Shown: piece after piece, positions 7,888 through 15,894 of the stretch | Layout of the letters: the number at the start of each line of letters is the position of its first letter | How positions within the stretch are numbered: the stretch's first letter is position 1 | Position numbers and translations under genes: made by a program | From: Flavobacteriales bacterium | GTDB taxonomy: Bacteria; Bacteroidota; Bacteroidia; Flavobacteriales_F; PHOS-HE28 | Length of the DNA: 64,000 bases | Assembly (NCBI GenBank): GCA_016703005.1 | Contig: JADJCX010000034.1 | Location: forward strand, 124,001-188,000 | Direction: 5' to 3' | Notes under the pieces: generated by a model | The model's database searches: none | What the model saw: only the letters and a program-made list of their open reading frames with translations | Told to the model about the DNA's origin: nothing

Positions 7888-10535
7888 GGTGTGGCGCCCA
7901 TCAATGGAACAGCGGTCAAGGAACCATCAGGCGCACCCGCCACCACTTCCACGCTGCCGTCCTTGTTGATGTCGCCGACCGCGAAGTGCTTGCCACCGGT
8001 CAGCGGCGTGCCGGGCAATGAGGCACCAGTGCCATCGAACAACCACAAGTGCTCACCATTGGCGCAAGCCACGGCAATGCCGTAGCGGCTCTTGCCGATC
8101 GGTACCACACGCGCCGGGCCTTCAAGTGCGCAACCGCAAGCATGTGTGAACGATGAAGCCGGCGCTCCCGTCACGGTCAGCTTGTCCTCCAGTGTGCGAA
8201 TGATCTCGGCCGAACCATCGCCGCTTGGATCCCCTATCGCAACAATGCCCGTTGATGCCGGTGCGAGTTCGCTTACCACACCATCGATGGTGCCGCTCAT
8301 TACGGAACCGCTGCTGTCCACCCAAACGATGGCGCATGCACCGATGCTGATCCCCATGCGCACTTCGGCAACCGATGCGTTGCGAGGCAACTTCAGCTTG
8401 GCGGTGTGTCGTGGAGCACCCTTGCGATCGAGCAGCAACACATTCCCATTGTGATCGACCACGAGGAGGTAGTCGTTGTTCTTCACGCGCAGATGGCGCA
8501 CGGGTCCATCGCTCACGCTGGTCATGCGGGTGGGCGCCCAGCCAACAACGGGCTTGCCATCGGGCATCACGTTCAGTAGGCCCGCTTCCTCAGTGGGCAC
8601 CAGAATGCGATAGTCCTTGTTGCCTTCGTAGTCGAACACGGCGAGCGGCCCGCTGGCCTTGTCCTTCACGGTCACTGGCCAGCCGTCCACATCTTTCCCG
8701 TTGCGATCGATCATGTAAATGCGATGGGCCGTGTTGAAGAGCAGTTGCAGTTTGCCGTTCTTGAAGCGGTCCACCTGTTCCACTTCACCCATGATCGGTC
8801 CTTCGAGTTCGCGTCTCCACATCACCTTACCGGTGCTGCTTACAGCGGTCAGGCCGTTGTCCGTGTCCTGTGCAAGTACGTAGCGCGTTCCCGTGGTGTG
8901 GTCATGCACCAAGTGCGGATGTGCTGCGATCGGTGCTCGCAGCGTGACCTTCCACAGTGATCGGCCCGCGACTTCCCCCGAGCTGATCGCGGAGGGGGCG
9001 CCGCCGTGCTGAAGACGGACATTGATGTGGTGGAAGCCGTGCTGCCCGGGCGACAGTTGCAATGCGAACCCGGAGAATTGGGCGATCGCACTTTCGTAAC
9101 TGTGCCACTGCGCTGTGCTCTCGGTATTCAAGTGCTTCTTCATCCACGCACTGGTCGCGCCAATGTTGCACCAGTACGTTCGGCTTGTCTCGGCGGCAAG
9201 GCTTTCGAAGAAGGCTGACGCGCCCGCATCCGCAGCGAGCGAAGTGCCGTCCGTCCATGCATCGATGGAGCGTTCCAGAGCAGTACGCTCGTTCGCCATC
9301 ACCACTTTGTCGCCGAGCATACACCAATGAGCAGTGGTGATCGCATCGAATGGTGCGCCGAGAAGTCCGCTGAACGGTTCTTGCACCGGGAGAACATACA
9401 TACGCACCGATCGGTATGCGGTGGTATCGCATCCCGTTGCACCGCATAGGCCGAGCAGCGCTTTCTCAGCCGCGCCAGGATCTCCGGCTTGAAGGATAAC
9501 GTAGTCCGCGGTTGACGTATCGCCCAGCATTGTTGTCGCAAAAGCGAGGGATCCCTGCACCCAGTGGAACAACGCGTCCGCATGCAGCCCATCGCGTGGT
9601 TCGGCAATGCCTTGATCGGTGAGCCAGCGCTGTGCGTCGCTGATGTTCTGCACTTGCAGCAGATGGGTATTCGCCGGTAACACGCGCAAGACGCCGTTGT
9701 GGCCGATGCCTTGGCCACCAATGGCACCAAGCGTCGCGTTGCTCGTTGATGGCATCAGCAAGCCGCTCAATAGCAAGGCGTCGGGCTTGCTGTGGATGTC
9801 GAGCGCGGCCCATCCTTCAGGCCATGCCAATGCATCGGCCGTGGTGCGTTGCAGGTGCATGCCCAGAAGTCTGGAGAGCCGAGCGGGTTGAACGAGCAGA
9901 TGTGCATCCGCGCCATCGCCCAGTGTGCCGTGTGCTCGCGCGAAGGCGGTGTCGTTCACCAAGGAGCCACCGCTCTTCAGTTGCAACCGGGCTTCCTCGA
10001 TCATGCCTGCATCGGAGCCCACCAGCAACAGGCCTTTTGTCCAAAGCACCGACACGGCATGCAGGTCCGGGGACGGTGTTGCTTCGAAAACTTCCTCGGG
10101 GTTGAATGTGCGTCCGGCAGCGTCGGAAGGGTTGCCGGTGATCACCCCGAGCAGTTGTGGCCATGGGGCTTCGCGGTCGTCGCTCGGGCCAGCGATCACG
10201 CCCAACCAACCGGTGCTTTCCCCCCGCCGCAGCAGGGCGAACAGCGGTGGCTTTGCAGCGCTGGGCAGCGTTACGCTCCTGAGCACACGGGCGACCAGCG
10301 AGTCCAAGGCGAGTGCCCCCTTCCGATCGCTAACGGCACCCCAGATTTGGCTAACGCCGGTGAAACCGGTCCATGCCTCACGGCCTCCGGTGAGTTCCAG
10401 GATCACCGCGCTTTCGCTCGGCACGGCGCTCCATGGGTCCGCGGTCTTCGATGCGGGCTTCAACCATTCGAAGAATGTCCATGCGGTGCCACCGACAATA
10501 CCTGCCAGAATGAGCCAAAGAATTGCGCGACGCAT
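7884..10535 (-). CDS. Large membrane-anchored protein with C-terminal propeller/FG-GAP-like repeats
   Basis: 883 residues. An N-terminal membrane anchor (RAILWLILAGIVGGTAWTFF) precedes a DUF3352-like periplasmic region (about 30-560). The C-terminal third has repeated strands typical of PQQ/FG-GAP propellers: TGKVMWRRELEGPI, NGKDVDGWPVTV, DPSGDGSAEIIRT and VGDINKDGSVEVVAGA. The last two are Asp-rich loops like those that bind calcium in FG-GAP blades. It is the first gene of a two-gene unit with the truncated hemoglobin. A TACTTTCG box lies 7 nt before the start. I do not recognise a defined function; the DUF3352 resemblance is from memory and tentative. Confidence 0.6.
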   Translation of the reverse strand: MRRAILWLILAGIVGGTAWTFFEWLKPASKTADPWSAVPSESAVILELTGGREAWTGFTGVSQIWGAVSDRKGALALDSLVARVLRSVTLPSAAKPPLFALLRRGESTGWLGVIAGPSDDREAPWPQLLGVITGNPSDAAGRTFNPEEVFEATPSPDLHAVSVLWTKGLLLVGSDAGMIEEARLQLKSGGSLVNDTAFARAHGTLGDGADAHLLVQPARLSRLLGMHLQRTTADALAWPEGWAALDIHSKPDALLLSGLLMPSTSNATLGAIGGQGIGHNGVLRVLPANTHLLQVQNISDAQRWLTDQGIAEPRDGLHADALFHWVQGSLAFATTMLGDTSTADYVILQAGDPGAAEKALLGLCGATGCDTTAYRSVRMYVLPVQEPFSGLLGAPFDAITTAHWCMLGDKVVMANERTALERSIDAWTDGTSLAADAGASAFFESLAAETSRTYWCNIGATSAWMKKHLNTESTAQWHSYESAIAQFSGFALQLSPGQHGFHHINVRLQHGGAPSAISSGEVAGRSLWKVTLRAPIAAHPHLVHDHTTGTRYVLAQDTDNGLTAVSSTGKVMWRRELEGPIMGEVEQVDRFKNGKLQLLFNTAHRIYMIDRNGKDVDGWPVTVKDKASGPLAVFDYEGNKDYRILVPTEEAGLLNVMPDGKPVVGWAPTRMTSVSDGPVRHLRVKNNDYLLVVDHNGNVLLLDRKGAPRHTAKLKLPRNASVAEVRMGISIGACAIVWVDSSGSVMSGTIDGVVSELAPASTGIVAIGDPSGDGSAEIIRTLEDKLTVTGAPASSFTHACGCALEGPARVVPIGKSRYGIAVACANGEHLWLFDGTGASLPGTPLTGGKHFAVGDINKDGSVEVVAGAPDGSLTAVPLMGATP

Positions 10536-10542
10536 TGTGCGA

Positions 10543-10550
10543 CGAAAGTA
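10543..10550 (-). promoter_or_regulatory. Putative -7 box TACTTTCG
   Basis: On the minus strand TACTTTCG matches the Bacteroidota -7 consensus TAnnTTTG at seven of eight positions. It ends 7 nt before the ATG at 10535, which predicts a transcript beginning at or next to the start codon. No TTG is seen at the usual -33 spacing. Confidence 0.45.
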
Positions 10551-10593
10551 GGATCGCGTTCACCCCTGCTTTCCGCGTTGCGCACCACCTGTG

Positions 10594-10617
10594 CACACCG
10601 GTGTGTGAACGTTCACA
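10594..10617. promoter_or_regulatory. Adjoining perfect palindromes, possible CRP/FNR-family operators
   Basis: Two perfect palindromes adjoin: cacaccggtgtg (10594-10605) and tgtgaacgttcaca (10604-10617). The second has TGTGA/TCACA half-sites separated by 4 nt, similar to CRP/FNR-family operators. Their centres lie about 64 and 75 nt upstream of the predicted start of transcription of the hemoglobin operon. The outer one overlaps the end of rnhB, so a terminator role is the alternative. Confidence 0.4.
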
Positions 10618-11212
10618 GCAGGATCTCCTCGTGCGCTTTCACCTTGAACGACCGGCGGTGATGCGGCGTAGGGCCCATGCGCAGCAGCGCTGCGCGGTGC
10701 TCTTCCGTTGGGTAGCCTTTGTTCACTGCCCAATTGAACTGCGGATGCTCTGCGTGCAGCCGCTGCATCAACTCATCCCGATGCGTTTTGGCCAGCACAC
10801 TGGCAGCGGCGATACTCTTGAAGCGACCATCCCCCTTCACATGGCAAACGTGTGCTATACCGAGGTAAGGAGTGAAACGGTTCCCATCGATGAGCAAGAG
10901 TCCCGGCGCCGTTTTCAATCCATCAATGGCCCTGTGCATAGCCATGAACGAGGCCTGTAGGATGTTGTAGCGATCGATCTCCTCCGGCGAGCACATGGCG
11001 ACACACCATGACACTGCGTGTTTCTCGATCAGCGGCCGGAGTTCTTCACGCCGTGGTCCGCTCAGTTGTTTGCTGTCGTTGAGACCGGGTAAATGCACCC
11101 GGGCCGGTAGGATCACCGCAGCGGCAACAACCGGCCCGGCGAGACAGCCCCGACCGGCTTCATCGCAACCGGCTTCAACTACGCCCACCATATGGTAAGG
11201 TGCCAAGGCCAT
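10613..11212 (-). CDS. rnhB: Ribonuclease HII
   Basis: Cleaves RNA embedded in RNA/DNA hybrids, including single ribonucleotides in DNA. 199 residues, normal family length. The hallmark CDEAGRGCLAGPVVAAAV (residues 16-33) supplies the first acidic pair D17/E18. LLIDGN (D109) and KGDGR (D128) supply the other two metal ligands, followed by the conserved IAAASVLAKTHRD. The gene starts 6 nt after the glycosyltransferase stop on the same strand, so the two probably share a transcript. An internal ATG seven codons in is an equally plausible start. Confidence 0.95.
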   Translation of the reverse strand: MALAPYHMVGVVEAGCDEAGRGCLAGPVVAAAVILPARVHLPGLNDSKQLSGPRREELRPLIEKHAVSWCVAMCSPEEIDRYNILQASFMAMHRAIDGLKTAPGLLLIDGNRFTPYLGIAHVCHVKGDGRFKSIAAASVLAKTHRDELMQRLHAEHPQFNWAVNKGYPTEEHRAALLRMGPTPHHRRSFKVKAHEEILL

Positions 11213-11218
11213 GCAGCT

Positions 11219-12355
11219 TCAATGCTTCCGCTCCGACATCATCCGCTCAAACGAAGCCCAGAGTTGCTGCGCGGTATGGTCCCAAGTGAACCGCTGCGCA
11301 CGAGCGATACCGGCTTGTGCAAGTCGTATCCGCAGAGCGCCCCCGTTCCGCAGTTGAGCCAAGCCGTCGGTGATACTTTCCACGTTGAACGGGTCGCAAT
11401 ACACCGCCGCATCGCCCGCGACTTCCGGAAGGCTGCTGGCTTGTGCGGCGAGCACCGGCACGCCACACTTCATGGCCTCTGCCACCGGAATGCCGAAGCC
11501 CTCGAAGTAGCTGATGTACGCCAACGCCAAGGCGCCACCTATTGCGTTGCGCAAGGCACCTTGCCCCAATCGACCGGTAAAAACCACGCGGTCCTTGTTC
11601 CGCACCTTATCCCAGGCTTCTTTCATGCGCGTATCCCACCAGAATGCCTCGCCGACGATCACCAATTTCAGTGGTACGGCATCGTTTTGCACGAGCGCAT
11701 CGAATGCAAGCAGGAGCCGCGCTATGTTCTTGCGTGGCTGTAACGAGCCCACACAGATGAAGTACGGGTCGCCACCGGCAATGGACGCCCGTGTTGCTGC
11801 TTGTTCATCCGCGCTGCACGGTGTGTACACGTCCGCCACGCCATTGTGCGCCACGTCGATCTTCTCCGGTGGCACGCCATAGCGCCTGTGGATGTCCTGC
11901 TTGCTGAAGTTGGACACTGTTACCAAGCGCGCTGCCTTCTCCGCAAAACGCGGGAACCATTTGCGGTAGTAGTTGCTGTAGGCACCTGGCAGATCGTTCG
12001 GATAATGCTCGAAGTTGAGGTCGTGCATCACCGCCAATTGCGGGACGGCGGTACGTGTGCTCAGGTAGCCATCGGGACTGAGGAAGGCATCAACCTTCAG
12101 TTTGCGAAGCAGCGCCGGAAGCCGGTATTCGAACCACAGTACATAGAGCAATGGGTGCCGCGTGGGTGGCCATAACACATGTGCATGCACATTGGAGCCA
12201 TAGATGAAGCGCTGGTCCGGTCGGCGATCGAAGATGAAATGGAACGCATGCTCAGGGTGCTGCCGAACAATGCGCGACAGCGTTTCATGCGCGAACCATC
12301 CGATGCCTTCCAGCTTCTCGGGCAATAAAAGACGGGTGTTGACCGCTATGCGCAC
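11219..12355 (-). CDS. Glycosyltransferase family 4 (GT-B fold)
   Basis: 378 residues when begun at the GTG at 12355 (VRIAVNTRLLLPEKLEGIG). An upstream in-frame ATG at 12430 would add 25 residues, but these are Ser/His-rich translation of the intergenic ATGTG array, so GTG is preferred. The C-terminal nucleotide-sugar domain shows YFICVGSLQPRKNIARL and the E-x7-E motif in YFEGFGIPVAEAMKCGVPV. The N-terminal acceptor domain carries LAVMHDLNFEHYPNDL. It likely transfers a sugar from an activated donor during surface polysaccharide synthesis, since the divergent operon across the spacer encodes a flippase, chain-length regulators and a ligase/polymerase. Donor and acceptor cannot be told from sequence. 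Confidence 0.9.
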   Translation of the reverse strand: MRIAVNTRLLLPEKLEGIGWFAHETLSRIVRQHPEHAFHFIFDRRPDQRFIYGSNVHAHVLWPPTRHPLLYVLWFEYRLPALLRKLKVDAFLSPDGYLSTRTAVPQLAVMHDLNFEHYPNDLPGAYSNYYRKWFPRFAEKAARLVTVSNFSKQDIHRRYGVPPEKIDVAHNGVADVYTPCSADEQAATRASIAGGDPYFICVGSLQPRKNIARLLLAFDALVQNDAVPLKLVIVGEAFWWDTRMKEAWDKVRNKDRVVFTGRLGQGALRNAIGGALALAYISYFEGFGIPVAEAMKCGVPVLAAQASSLPEVAGDAAVYCDPFNVESITDGLAQLRNGGALRIRLAQAGIARAQRFTWDHTAQQLWASFERMMSERKH

Positions 12356-12361
12356 AGGGTG

Positions 12362-12478
12362 TGCAAGATGTGAAGAGTTCAAGGGATGTGAAAAATGTGA
12401 TGAATGTGAGGATGTGGAGATGTGGAGCACTTCGGACGATTTTCACATCTCCCGCATCTCCACATTTGCACATCATCC
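12362..12478. repeat. Intergenic palindromic array of ATGTG units
   Basis: The spacer between the divergent glycosyltransferase and flippase genes is built of degenerate GATGTG-type units. The left half reads repeatedly atgtg (for example gaggatgtggagatgtgg) and the right half repeatedly cacat (for example cgcatctccacatttgcac), so the arms can fold into a long imperfect hairpin. Related arrays lie at 24346-24434 and, weakly, at 44741-44792. Confidence 0.7.
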
Positions 12479-12480
12479 CC

Positions 12481-13930
12481 ATGCGCCGCACCTTCCTTGC
12501 CAACCTAGCCCTGGTGCTGGTGCTCAACCTTCTGGTGAAGCCGTTCTACATCCTTGGCATCGATGCCGAGGTGCAGGAGCGGGTGGGGGTGGAAGTGTAC
12601 GGCGGCTATGCCGCTTTGCTCAGCCTCAGCTTCCTGCTTAACATCCTTCTGGATCTTGGCATCACCAATTACAACACGCGCCACATCGCGCAGAACGAAG
12701 AAGCCTTGCAGCAGCGGCTCGGCGGGGTGCTGGGCGTTCGGTTGTTGCTTGTGCTGCTGTACGCGATCGTAACGCTGGTCGCGGGTCTTGTCCTTGGCTA
12801 TGGCGCAGCCCAATTGGCCATGTTGGGGGTGCTTGTTTTCAATCAGGCGCTGGCCGCGACCATACTTTACCTGCGCAGCAACCTTGCCGGTGCCCAGCGC
12901 TACGCACAGGACAGTTTGTTGAGCGTGCTCGATCGGATCCTGCTGGTCGCCATGTGTTCGTGGTTGTTGTGGTCGGGTAGCATCAGCTGTTATGCATTCA
13001 GGATCGAGTGGTTCGTTTGGGCACAAACGATCGCCTACGGCATCGCAACCTTGGTTGCGCTCGTTATGGTATCAAGACTCGGCGCGAGTGTTCGGTTGAA
13101 ATGGCAGCCTGAGCTGATGATGCGGATCGTGCGTGAAAGCTTTCCGTTCGCCCTGCTCATCCTGCTCATGACGATCTACTACCGCGTGGACACGCTGATG
13201 CTTGAGCGTATGCTGCCGGACGGTGCGGCACAAGCGGGAACGTATGCGCAGGGCTTCCGTTTTTTCGAAGCGCTTAATATGCTCGGCTACTTGTTCGCAG
13301 GGTTGCTCTTACCCATGTTCAGCCGCATGCTGAAAGAGCGCGCCGATGTGGTGACATTGGTTGGCGTTGGTTGGCGACTTATGCTCAGCGGGTGTTTGGC
13401 GGTAGCCGTGGGTGGTGCGTGGTGGGGCAACGAGATCATGGGTCTGCGTTATGCTGAGGCCTCCGATGGAGCCGTCATGTCCTTCTCACTGCTCATGTGC
13501 TGCTTCACAGCAGTGGGCACTACCCATCTTCGGCACATTGCTTACCGCTCGTGGCGACCTGCGCCTGCTCAATTGGATGGCGTTCGGTGGTATGGTGCTC
13601 AACGTGCTGTTGAATTTGTACTTGATACCGCGCCATGGCGCACCCGGTGCGGCAATGGCCAGCCTGATCACCCAAGTGCTCACTGCGGCCGTACAGGTGT
13701 TCATGGTGGTGCGTGTCTTCAACATGAAGCCAGGGGCCGGACAGTTGTTAAAGGGCGCGGCTTATCTGCTTTCGATCTCAGGCATTGCTTGGCTGTTGGA
13801 TCGGCTGGCGTTGGGCACGGTGCCCATGCTGGCCCTCTATGCCGGTTGTGTTTGCATTCTGGCCTTTGCAACTGGGCTGGTGCGCCTGCCCCAATTGCAC
13901 AGCCTTCTTCGACCTGTCGAGCGGCCATAG
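12481..13930 (+). CDS. Polysaccharide flippase (Wzx/MATE-like), frame disrupted
   Basis: A multi-pass inner-membrane flippase for lipid-linked oligosaccharides, about 482 residues if the frame is restored. It starts at ATG 12481 (MRRTFLANLALVLVLNLLVK). Hydrophobic helices run throughout, with SFPFALLILLMTIYYRVDTLML typical of the polysaccharide transporter family. In the sequence as given the frame shifts at 13523-13525: reading ACCCATC as ACCATC restores GTTIFGTLLTARGDLRLLN and the rest of the protein to the stop at 13930. No decay is seen beyond the shift, so an extra C from sequencing is the simplest explanation; a recent mutation is possible. It heads the operon with Wzz- and Wzy-like genes. 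Confidence 0.85.
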
Positions 13931-13978
13931 CCCTGCGGCCTTCTGTTTACTTTGCGCGCCCTCTTACCAGGCTTCTCC

Positions 13979-14969
13979 ATGACCACCGGAACGCGCGACA
14001 GCGCTGGGACTTCCTTCGACCTTGTACTCTTCCTATGGGCCCGGCGTAAGCTGATCATTTGGATCACCGTCTTGGGCGCCGTCATCGGTATCGCCGCGTC
14101 GTTGATCATCCGCAACCAATACAAGAGCGAAGTGATCCTCTTCCCTGCGATCACCAATAGCGTGTCGAAGGCGCTGTTGAACGAGCAGAGCACCGGTCGG
14201 GACGACATCCTGGCATTGGGCGATGAGGAGGATGCAGAGCAGTTGCTGCAGATGATCCAGAGCGACCGGATCCGTGATCGGGTCTGTGAAACGTACCACT
14301 TGGACAGCGTGTACCGCATCGAACCCGATGATCCACATCGTCGCACCAAGTTGGCCGAAGCCTACGACGAGCACATCAAGTCCGAATACACCAAATTCGG
14401 TAGCGTGCGCGTCGAAGTGCTGGACGAGGACCCGAAGCGCGCCATGCACATCGCCAACGACATTGCGGCTTTGGTCGACACCGTTTGGACCGCCATGGCA
14501 CGCGAGCGAGCGGAGAAGGGCTTGAAGCTGGTGACCGACAAGGTGCATCAACTTGAAGACGCCATACGCACCATCGACGACAGCATGAAGGTGTTGCGCG
14601 GTCTGGGTGTGCACGACTATCACACCCAAACGGAACGCTACAACGAGTACATGGGTGCTGCTATCGTCAAGGGCGATCAGCGGGCCATCAAGGAATTCGA
14701 GGAGCGCTTCAAGGTGCTTGCCCAGTACGGGGGCGCGTATGTCACCATGCAGGACCGCCAGTTCAACGAAGTGAAACGATTGAGCATGATGCGCATGAAG
14801 ATGGAACAGGCGCAAGCCGATCTGGAAAGCGACATGCCCCACAAGTTCGTGGTGAACCGTGCGCAGGAAGCCGATAAGAAGAGCTACCCGATCCGCTGGT
14901 TGATCACCGTGATGTGCATGGTGTGTCCAAGAGAACGTGAAGAAGATCCGCACCGCCCATGTCCGTTGA
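13979..14969 (+). CDS. Wzz-like chain-length determinant protein, 3' end disrupted
   Basis: An inner-membrane polysaccharide co-polymerase controlling chain length. The ATG at 13979 (MTTGTRDSAGTSFDLVLFLW) is preferred over 13952. The first membrane segment is about residues 20-42 (KLIIWITVLGAVIGIAASLII). A periplasmic helical domain follows, and the conserved KKSYPIRWLITVMCMV introduces the second membrane segment. There the sequence breaks: the original frame runs into nonsense, while the next frame gives VQENVKKIRTAHVR and a stop at 14969. The second membrane helix would be only about nine residues long, so roughly 30 nt plus the frame seem to be missing. The next gene overlaps the inferred stop by 11 nt. 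Whether the product works is doubtful. Confidence 0.75.
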
Positions 14970-15891
14970 ACGCCCCTTCGAGCGCTACTTCCAGTTGCTG
15001 CGCCGCAAATGGAAGTTGCTTGGCCTGGTCGCCGTACTGGCGATCGTGATCACCATGATCCTGAGCGGCCCCACCTTCATTCGGCCGCGCTTCGTTTCGC
15101 GTGCGGTGGTATACCCCGTGAACCTCACCAGCTATTCCATTGAAACACGTACGGACCAGTTGCTGCAGTTGCTGGAAAGCAACAGCATCCGCGACAGTTT
15201 GATCGCGGTGTTCGATCTGGCGCGCCACTACCGGTTGAAGCCCGGTGTACCCGGCGCCAAGTTCAACTTGTACAACGAGTTCAACGAGCGCATCACCATC
15301 GGGAAAACGCGTTTCGAGAGCGTGGAGATCGAAGTGATCGACGAAAGCCCGGATACGGCCCAAGCGATCGTGAGCGAGATGCTCAACCAAGTGAATCTGC
15401 TGGCACGTAGACTGCAGCGGGAGAAGTCATACGAAGTGTTGGCGATCGCCAAGCGCGCCATGAACCACGAAAGAGCAAAGCTCGACAGCGTTGAAGCCAA
15501 GCTGAAAGTGATGCGTCAGGAAAGCGGTTTGCTGGCCTACGAGAGCCAAACCGAGGAGTTGACCAAAGGCTACGTGCGCATGCTCACCCGCGGTGGTGGC
15601 GACCGCACGAAAGTGGAAGCCATGATCGCCGAATTGCAAAAGACTGGCGGTGACTTTCGGCAGTTGACTGCGCTGAGCGACCTCTTCCGGGCGAACTATG
15701 ACAAGTTGTTGAGCGAGCATGAGCGTGCAGTGAACGATGTGACCAAGGAACTCACGTACGTGAACGTGGTGGTGCACCCCGAAGTGCCCGACCGGAAGAT
15801 GTATCCCATCCGTTGGTTGATCGTTGCCATCGGTACGGCCAGCGCGGTCTTCCTCGCGTTCGTGCTGTTGCTCATGCGCAAACCGGACTGA
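14959..15891 (+). CDS. Wzz-like chain-length determinant protein (second copy)
   Basis: 310 residues, intact. Two membrane segments flank a periplasmic coiled domain: residues about 20-38 (LLGLVAVLAIVITMILSG) and 286-305 (WLIVAIGTASAVFLAFVLLL). The Pro-rich entry to the second segment (VPDRKMYPIRW) is the usual Wzz motif. There is no cytoplasmic tyrosine kinase domain, so it resembles the class that sets O-antigen or exopolysaccharide length by itself. It overlaps the preceding paralogue and is followed after 3 nt by the ligase/polymerase gene. The two tandem copies differ in sequence, so they are probably not a recent duplication. Confidence 0.85.
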   Translation: MSVERPFERYFQLLRRKWKLLGLVAVLAIVITMILSGPTFIRPRFVSRAVVYPVNLTSYSIETRTDQLLQLLESNSIRDSLIAVFDLARHYRLKPGVPGAKFNLYNEFNERITIGKTRFESVEIEVIDESPDTAQAIVSEMLNQVNLLARRLQREKSYEVLAIAKRAMNHERAKLDSVEAKLKVMRQESGLLAYESQTEELTKGYVRMLTRGGGDRTKVEAMIAELQKTGGDFRQLTALSDLFRANYDKLLSEHERAVNDVTKELTYVNVVVHPEVPDRKMYPIRWLIVAIGTASAVFLAFVLLLMRKPD

Positions 15892-15894
15892 GCG

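Noticed and set aside
12361..12480. Upstream extensions of the glycosyltransferase (to 12430) and flippase (to 12361) frames
   Set aside because: The added residues translate the ATGTG array and have no conserved or signal-like character.
13500..13540. Programmed +1 frameshifting as the primary explanation for the flippase break
   Set aside because: No slippery codon, stop codon or stimulatory structure of a known type is at the site, and nine other unrelated genes have similar breaks. Sequencing error is simpler, although not proven.
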